From: Marinilabiliaceae bacterium UBA5488
GTDB taxonomy: Bacteria; Bacteroidota; Bacteroidia; Bacteroidales; Marinilabiliaceae
NCBI GenBank assembly: GCA_002427105.1
Contig: DIPM01000036.1
Span: 104,495-118,368 of the forward strand
Reading direction: 5' to 3'
DNA length: 13,874 nucleotides
Part shown: piece by piece, positions 1 to 4,636 of the stretch
How the letters are laid out: every line of letters starts with the position of its first letter
How positions within the stretch are numbered: the stretch's first letter is position 1
Position numbers and translations under genes: made by a program
Notes under the pieces: generated by a model
Seen by the model: only the letters and a program-made list of their open reading frames with translations
Databases searched by the model: none
What the model was told of the DNA's origin: nothing

Positions 1-749
1 GTAACTGCTTTCCAGTCGTTTTGCGGCCTTATAAGCAATCCAAACTGCCTTGCCGTCCTTCCTGAATGAACATCAAGCGGGCACACCAGTTGGGATGGTC
101 TTATTGTATTCCAGATGCCAAAGTCAACACCATTGTTATCTTTTCGCACCATCCACCTTAGGAACATGTTTATTCTTTTTGCAGAACTGCCTTTCGCGGG
201 ATTGGCTATATGTTTTTCCGAACGCGTTAGATGAGGCACTTTTAAAAACTCGTCTCTGAAGTTTATAATTGCATCATAAGCATTCAGACTGTCTGATACC
301 ATGCCAGGCTCACTTCCGGGTTCACTTGTCTCTGCGTTTGTTGAAAAACCTGTGAATGCTCCTTCCAGACTGCCATATTTCGTGTATATCTGTTTAAGTG
401 ACTCAATGAAGAAAAGGCAATCTGATGCATTAAATGTACGATGTACAAACTTGTCGAGCCTTTGTAGGTCAGATTTAGCAGCCCACATGACAAATTCATA
501 GGGCCTATCATCCATTATGCTCATTAATCTTTGTCCGTTCCTCACAATGCTGACCCTGTTTCCCCATGCAATTGTAGCCGAAAGGATTCCTGCAATTTCA
601 ATATCCTGCTTACGGGTATATCTGTGAGGAATGCTTATAGGATCAGCTTCAATAAATTCTTTACGATTATACAGAGATACTTTCTTATCAAGAAAATCCT
701 TTAGTATCAGAATGTCAGGGAATCCGCCCTTTGTAGTATTTGACAGCAT
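1..749 (-). CDS. TIGR02757 (DUF2400) family protein, partial (C-terminal end beyond window)
   Basis: The minus strand reads open for 249 codons from an ATG at 749-747 to the left edge with no stop, so the C-terminus lies outside the window. I recognise the TIGR02757/DUF2400 family, which is widespread in Bacteroidota, from IPHRYTRKQDIEIAG (residues 40-54), ATIAWG (58-63), FVHRTFN (101-107), KRINMFLRWMVR (191-202) and PLDVHSGRTARQFGLL (224-239). The family is only a little longer than this, so most of the protein is here. Its function is not established. The start is well fixed: the upstream peptidase's TAA is in the same frame, and this ATG is the first codon able to start after it. It follows the peptidase gene by 3 bases, so the two are probably cotranscribed. 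The PLDVHSG segment resembles the VDTH catalytic region of HhH-GPD DNA glycosylases; that link is an inference from one motif. Confidence 0.88.
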   Translation of the reverse strand, partial: MLSNTTKGGFPDILILKDFLDKKVSLYNRKEFIEADPISIPHRYTRKQDIEIAGILSATIAWGNRVSIVRNGQRLMSIMDDRPYEFVMWAAKSDLQRLDKFVHRTFNASDCLFFIESLKQIYTKYGSLEGAFTGFSTNAETSEPGSEPGMVSDSLNAYDAIINFRDEFLKVPHLTRSEKHIANPAKGSSAKRINMFLRWMVRKDNNGVDFGIWNTIRPSQLVCPLDVHSGRTARQFGLLIRPQNDWKAV

Positions 750-752
750 TTC

Positions 753-2315
753 TTATTGTTCAGCTTTTTCTTCCAGAAACAGTCCTTTTCGCGATAGCAG
801 GTGGTCGAGATTTGCAATTCCATAAGCAACAACAGCTGTTACAATTGCAGCGTGATTCTGATATTCGGGAATGCTCTTATTGTAGAGATCACGTTCAGTA
901 TGCCAGACTTCACCATACTCGAAGTTATAGCCTTTAACATCATCAAGATCGAAACCGATGGTTGGCACTCCTTCTACAGCAAACGGACCATGATCCGAGC
1001 CTCTGGCAACTTTTGGTTTCGAACGGGGTTCACGCTTTGCAACCTCAAAAGGAAATTCGGGATTGATCCCATTAACAGGCTCACAAATCTTCACAAAGTC
1101 ATCATACATTGCTTCGGGGACACTTATTCCCGTTGGAGCAAAGGGCACATAATCCCTGTTAATCATATTTGATATCACCGCAAGCATATCTTTGTGGTTA
1201 TTTACAAAAGCATGAGAACCTACAAGTCCAAACTCTTCGGCTGCGAACAGGCATACAAGTATGGTGCGTTTAGGCTTGCCATTGGCGGCCATTATTAAGC
1301 GTGCTGCTTCCATCATGGGTGAAACTCCCGAACCATCATCAACTCCTCCCGTAGCAACATCATATGCGTCGAGATGGGCACCTAATATTACATATTCATC
1401 AGGATATTTGGTTCCTTTTATTTTACCAATGACGTTATGATAGGTTACCGGACCCGGTTTAAAGTGATTTCTTATGTCGAATTCAAGTAAAAAGTCCTGT
1501 CGCTCTTCTGCCATCTTTTTAATTACAGCATATTGATTTTCATCGAGCTTTATATCGGCAACAGTAGGCAGGTCACTGAATGACATTGAATCCATATTCT
1601 TGCGGTCATACATAACCTGTATAGGCACTTTAGCCGACTGAATAACTCCAAGAATTCCGGCTTCCCTTAGTTGTTTGTAAAAGAGTCCGGGTTCTTCGAT
1701 CAGTGGCAGATACTCCTGCTTTTTAGCTGACGACCAGTTTGCCATGGTGATTTCCCGGTTTTGATCGGCAATCTTATTATTCTCCTTGATAATACTGTCG
1801 CGTTTTTTATCTGCGTTAGCAGAAATATCAATAGGATAGCCGTTATTATCGCCACTCACCAGAATCCAGGCTCCTTTTAGCAGTCCTTTCATCCTGTCGA
1901 ATTCTTCCTGTGTTTTTGGTTCAAGAAGCACATGTCCCTTTTGTGCACCCTTAGTACCTGAGGTGTAGCTTGGAGTGGCAAAATGAAGGGTCATAGCGTT
2001 AGCGCCCAATAAGCGTCCAAACCAGGGACCTCTGTTAAAGCCAACGGGGACAGATCCTGCCTCTTCTATTGTAACTTCCATTCCCCAGCTTTTCATCTCA
2101 GCGGCGGCCCATTTAACGGCATTGTCATAAGCGTCAGAACCGGAGAGTCGCCCTCCTATCCTATTGCTTAAGATATCGAGATGTTGCATCGTGCGGTTAT
2201 CGGTTTTCCCGATTTCAATAATTCGTTTTACAACAGCATCATTCTGGCCGAACGAAGGATTTAAGAATAGTAACAGAGATATTGTCCCGAGGAATGTGTA
2301 AAGTAATTTTTTCAC
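753..2315 (-). CDS. Exported M28-family zinc aminopeptidase/carboxypeptidase-like protein
   Basis: This 520-residue protein has a type I signal peptide (about residues 1-24, ending SFGQ, no lipobox cysteine), so it should be periplasmic or secreted. The C-terminal half is an M28 metallopeptidase catalytic domain with the expected di-zinc ligands: H314 in GAHLDAYD, D326 in GGVDDGSG, the E360-E361 pair in FAAEEFGLVGS (catalytic base plus ligand), D388 in INRDYV and H442 in SDHGPF. The roughly 190 residues between the signal region and the catalytic domain fit the PA-like insert of carboxypeptidase Q/PSMA-type M28 proteins. It probably removes single residues from peptides; the exact substrate cannot be read from sequence. 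The start codon is GTG (2315-2313): the frame is closed by a stop a short way upstream, no in-frame ATG lies between, and the signal peptide follows at once. The TIGR02757 gene follows after 3 bases. Confidence 0.93.
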   Translation of the reverse strand: MKKLLYTFLGTISLLLFLNPSFGQNDAVVKRIIEIGKTDNRTMQHLDILSNRIGGRLSGSDAYDNAVKWAAAEMKSWGMEVTIEEAGSVPVGFNRGPWFGRLLGANAMTLHFATPSYTSGTKGAQKGHVLLEPKTQEEFDRMKGLLKGAWILVSGDNNGYPIDISANADKKRDSIIKENNKIADQNREITMANWSSAKKQEYLPLIEEPGLFYKQLREAGILGVIQSAKVPIQVMYDRKNMDSMSFSDLPTVADIKLDENQYAVIKKMAEERQDFLLEFDIRNHFKPGPVTYHNVIGKIKGTKYPDEYVILGAHLDAYDVATGGVDDGSGVSPMMEAARLIMAANGKPKRTILVCLFAAEEFGLVGSHAFVNNHKDMLAVISNMINRDYVPFAPTGISVPEAMYDDFVKICEPVNGINPEFPFEVAKREPRSKPKVARGSDHGPFAVEGVPTIGFDLDDVKGYNFEYGEVWHTERDLYNKSIPEYQNHAAIVTAVVAYGIANLDHLLSRKGLFLEEKAEQ

Positions 2316-2385
2316 TTTTTTTAGTTCTTTATGGGCATAAAATTAGAAAATCATGTCAGAATGATGATCAAAAAATCAGGAAATT
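2316..2385. other. Intergenic region with an imperfect operator-like site
   Basis: This 70-bp gap separates the S24 regulator gene's end from the peptidase start, both on the minus strand. It contains TGATGA-TCAAA-AAATCA at 2362-2378, which matches the TGATTA-N5-TAATCA operator of the neighbouring divergent promoter at 10 of 12 arm positions. I see no convincing terminator hairpin and only weak promoter-like sequence for the peptidase gene. Whether the regulator binds here is uncertain, since AT-rich DNA gives such matches by chance. Confidence 0.3.
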
Positions 2386-3210
2386 TCAGAAAAGTAGTCC
2401 CTGGGAAGGGGTTATTTGCTTTTTAAGCTTCTCCATATCTTTCTTAAGACTGGCTACGGCCTGACTTAAGTCGTCGTTGCGTGTATTTTGTTCGGGAATT
2501 GAGTTGGATATGAAATGGACGAATTTCCATACCTCGCGTACATCTTTGACATCGATTTCATAAGGTTCATATATCGGGTTGAGAGAAATGAGCTTTAATG
2601 TTCCCTTGGTTTTAATGTCGTTGTAAAGGACTTTAAAAAGAATTCCATCATCAAGTGTGAGCACAATATATGGCTGATTGTCGCGAATAAGGTTCCAGTT
2701 CTGGACAAATTCACCGGTTACCCATGAGCCGTCGGGTATTGGCAGCATTGAATCGCCTTTGATCTGGAAAGTGCGGTATTTCTTTTCTTTCGAAAGGAAT
2801 GGCATATGGAAAGTTGGCAGTACTTTGATGTATTCGGGATCGGCAAAACCGGTGCGGTATCCTGCTGAAGCTTTGTGGTTTACTACCTCAATGTTTTCAT
2901 TGTTTTTATTATCAACAGTAGTGGCAAGCACACGGAGTTTACTACCTGTAATGAATACATCATAGCCTCTTTCGAGTTGGGAGAGCTCACTTTCGCCTAA
3001 AGCCGACAGGTTTACTTTGAGCAATGTATCGATTGAGACCCCGTAATACTTTGATAAAGAGATCAGGGCTTCGATGCCGGGTTGAGCTACTTCGTTTTCG
3101 TAACCACTCAATGTGGAGCGTTTCATTTCGAGGGCATATGCCACATCGTCCTGTGTCCGACCTTTCCTTTTACGCAAAAGTTTAATGTTGCTGCTAAAAT
3201 ACTGGCTCAT
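2386..3210 (-). CDS. HTH (XRE-type) + S24 LexA/UmuD-like self-cleaving regulator
   Basis: A 274-residue protein with an XRE-type helix-turn-helix at about residues 8-62 (MKRSTLSGYENEVAQP) and an S24 peptidase domain at about 110-235. The S24 features are intact: a candidate Ala-Gly scissile bond A116-G117 in KASAGYR, nucleophile S154 in KGDSMLP, and general-base lysine K193 in LFKVL. By analogy with LexA, UmuD and phage CI, RecA-filament-stimulated self-cleavage should separate the DNA-binding part and derepress targets. A lysine-rich, probably coiled-coil tail (about 245-266) follows, and the protein ends in QGLLF, which fits the QxxLF beta-clamp-binding pattern. It is divergent from a Y-family polymerase and DnaE-type operon, with palindromic sites between them, so autoregulation and control of the polymerases are likely. 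It could be a LexA substitute, a UmuD-like accessory protein, or both. The ATG start places the HTH at the normal distance from the N-terminus. Confidence 0.92.
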   Translation of the reverse strand: MSQYFSSNIKLLRKRKGRTQDDVAYALEMKRSTLSGYENEVAQPGIEALISLSKYYGVSIDTLLKVNLSALGESELSQLERGYDVFITGSKLRVLATTVDNKNNENIEVVNHKASAGYRTGFADPEYIKVLPTFHMPFLSKEKKYRTFQIKGDSMLPIPDGSWVTGEFVQNWNLIRDNQPYIVLTLDDGILFKVLYNDIKTKGTLKLISLNPIYEPYEIDVKDVREVWKFVHFISNSIPEQNTRNDDLSQAVASLKKDMEKLKKQITPSQGLLF

Positions 3211-3225
3211 TTTTATTTATTACAG

Positions 3226-3242
3226 TGATTAATGAATAATCA
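3226..3242. promoter_or_regulatory. Operator site 1: TGATTA-N5-TAATCA (perfect inverted repeat)
   Basis: A perfect 6-bp inverted repeat with a 5-bp spacer (ATGAA), lying 16 bases upstream of the S24 regulator's start codon, in its 5' leader. Its centre (3234) is 23 bp from that of site 2. The same palindrome occurs three times in this region, which supports a real dimer-binding site; that the S24 regulator is the ligand is inferred from position. Confidence 0.8.
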
Positions 3243-3248
3243 AACAGC

Positions 3249-3265
3249 TGATTATATTTTAATCA
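3249..3265. promoter_or_regulatory. Operator site 2: TGATTA-N5-TAATCA overlapping the regulator's promoter
   Basis: A perfect inverted repeat with spacer TATTT. Its right edge overlaps the minus-strand -7 element TACCTTTG (3271-3264) by two bases, and its centre (3257) falls where transcription of the S24 regulator gene should begin. Bound protein would block RNA polymerase, which fits negative autoregulation. Confidence 0.82.
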
Positions 3266-3294
3266 AAGGTACAATATTTGATTTTACAAAGCAA
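3264..3294 (-). promoter_or_regulatory. Bacteroidota-type promoter for the S24 regulator gene
   Basis: On the minus strand the -7 element TACCTTTG (3271-3264) matches TAnnTTTG exactly, with TTG at 3294-3292 as the -33 element and a 20-bp spacer. Transcription should start near 3258, giving a leader of about 48 bases that contains operator site 1. Confidence 0.7.
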
Positions 3295-3335
3295 CAATAA
3301 AGCGAAAATATTTTTTAAAAAAATAGGCTGATTTA

Positions 3336-3366
3336 TTGGTATTTATTAAAATGATGATTATATTGT
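3336..3366 (+). promoter_or_regulatory. Possible promoter for the Y-family polymerase/dnaE operon (weak)
   Basis: TTG at 3336-3338 is followed after 20 bp by TATATTGT (3359-3366), which matches TAnnTTTG at four of its six specified positions. An alternative -7 element is CAAATTTG at 3372-3379, one mismatch from consensus but without a good -33 element. Either would overlap one of the operator-like palindromes at 3355-3371 or 3378-3394. The choice between them is not resolved. Confidence 0.28.
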
Positions 3367-3371
3367 AGTCG
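3355..3371. promoter_or_regulatory. Degenerate operator site: TGATTA-N5-TAGTCG
   Basis: The left arm TGATTA is perfect and the right arm keeps 4 of 6 bases. On its own it would not be called, but its centre (3363) is exactly 23 bp from the centre of the perfect site at 3378-3394, the same spacing as between the two sites on the regulator side. Confidence 0.5.
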
Positions 3372-3377
3372 CAAATT

Positions 3378-3394
3378 TGATTAGAAACTAATCA
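3378..3394. promoter_or_regulatory. Operator site 3: TGATTA-N5-TAATCA upstream of the polymerase operon
   Basis: A perfect inverted repeat with spacer GAAAC; the symmetry extends to 7-bp arms (TGATTAG-AAA-CTAATCA). It ends 40 bases before the ATG of the Y-family polymerase gene, where it would block either candidate promoter. This site links the polymerase operon to the same regulator as the divergent gene. Confidence 0.82.
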
Positions 3395-3434
3395 GATTCC
3401 AACTTGTTAATTATTGTAAGAGATAGGATTTATT

Positions 3435-4631
3435 ATGCTGCCTTATATTGAGAACAGAACAGTGGTTCACTTTGATCTGGATACTTTTTTCGTGGCAGTG
3501 GAGCGGTTAAAGAACAGTGAGTTAAACGGACTGCCCATTATTGTCGGAGGTATGTCGGATCGTGGGGTTGTAGCCGGGTGCAGCTATGAAGCGCGTACAT
3601 TTGGTGTGCATTCTGCCATGCCAATGAGAATGGCCCGTTCTCTTTGTCCCGATGCCATTGTTATACGGGGCGATATGGAGCAATATACCCGGTATTCGAA
3701 CCTGGTGACTGATATAATTGCCGAAGAGTCACCTATTTACGAAAAAGCATCAATTGATGAGCACTATATTGATATAACAGGAATGGATAAGTTCTTTGGA
3801 TCTCTCAAGTGGTCGCACGAACTGCGCGAACGTATTATCAGAGAGTCGGGATTACCCATCTCCTTTGGCTTGTCGGTTAATAAAACGATCTCTAAGATAG
3901 CCACGGGACAAGCAAAGCCTAATGGAGAACTGCAGGTTGTTGCCCCCCTGGTTCATGAATTCCTCGATCCTCTTTCAATAGCCAAAATTCCGGGTATTGG
4001 AGATAAAACCTATCGCTTGTTGCGTTCAATGGGCATTGCCTATATTCAGACATTGCGACAGATGCCTGTTGAAATGGTTGAGCAGGTGCTGGGTAAAAAT
4101 GGAATTATTATATGGAAGAAGTCAAACGGCATCGACCATTCGGCAGTTGAGCCTTATTCCGAAAGGAAGTCAATAAGCAGTGAAACTACTTTTGAACAGG
4201 ACACTATAAACATCCCTATGATTAACGACATACTTCTGAAAATGGTAGAGAAGTTGTCGTTTCAGCTTCGGTCAAAGAAAAAGCTCACATCCTGTGTTAC
4301 CGTGAAGGTAAGATATGCCAATTTCGACACGCACACCCTGCAGCACCGAATTCCTTACACTGCATTCGATCATGTTTTACTGCCGGTTGTGAGAAGTCTT
4401 TTCGACAGACTGTACAGCCGTCGTATGCTTATCAGGCTTATAGGCATCAAATTCAGCCATCTTGTTAGCGGGGTACAACAGATTAATATGTTTGACGATG
4501 AGCCTGAAACAATAAGCCTTTATCAGGCTATGGACAGAATAAGGAACCGCTTCGGTGTCAAGGCTATTACCCGTGCTGCAGCAATCGGACATAATGAGGA
4601 TGAGGATAACCCTAACCTCTTTAAAGTTTAG
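3435..4631 (+). CDS. Y-family (DinB/UmuC-type) translesion DNA polymerase
   Basis: A 398-residue Y-family polymerase. The catalytic palm is intact: D14 in HFDLDTFF, with F19 at the steric-gate position, and D108-E109 in SIDEHYID. Most DinB proteins have SIDEAYLD there, so H110 is unusual. Helix-hairpin-helix AKIPGIGDKT spans about 183-192, and the little-finger domain spans about 245-345. QINMF (349-353) fits a beta-clamp-binding motif. The C-terminal tail with LYQAMDRIRNRFG (362-374) resembles the tail seen in UmuC-like proteins, so the gene could equally be called umuC-like, and I give no symbol. It should copy damaged DNA with low fidelity. An AGGA stretch lies 6 bases before the ATG. It is divergent from the S24 regulator and 5 bases upstream of the dnaE-type gene, so all three are probably one damage-inducible module. 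Confidence 0.93.
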   Translation: MLPYIENRTVVHFDLDTFFVAVERLKNSELNGLPIIVGGMSDRGVVAGCSYEARTFGVHSAMPMRMARSLCPDAIVIRGDMEQYTRYSNLVTDIIAEESPIYEKASIDEHYIDITGMDKFFGSLKWSHELRERIIRESGLPISFGLSVNKTISKIATGQAKPNGELQVVAPLVHEFLDPLSIAKIPGIGDKTYRLLRSMGIAYIQTLRQMPVEMVEQVLGKNGIIIWKKSNGIDHSAVEPYSERKSISSETTFEQDTINIPMINDILLKMVEKLSFQLRSKKKLTSCVTVKVRYANFDTHTLQHRIPYTAFDHVLLPVVRSLFDRLYSRRMLIRLIGIKFSHLVSGVQQINMFDDEPETISLYQAMDRIRNRFGVKAITRAAAIGHNEDEDNPNLFKV

Positions 4632-4636
4632 CAAAA

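Noticed and set aside
50..511. Small open frames on both strands at the left edge as separate genes
   Set aside because: They overlap a single minus-strand frame (1-749) that reads as a recognisable TIGR02757 protein through its whole length; the small frames show no family resemblance.
3329..3345. A fifth operator copy, TGATTT-ATTGG-TATTTA
   Set aside because: Only one arm resembles the palindrome (5 of 6) and the other keeps 3 of 6. It also breaks the 23-bp spacing, so it looks like chance in AT-rich DNA.
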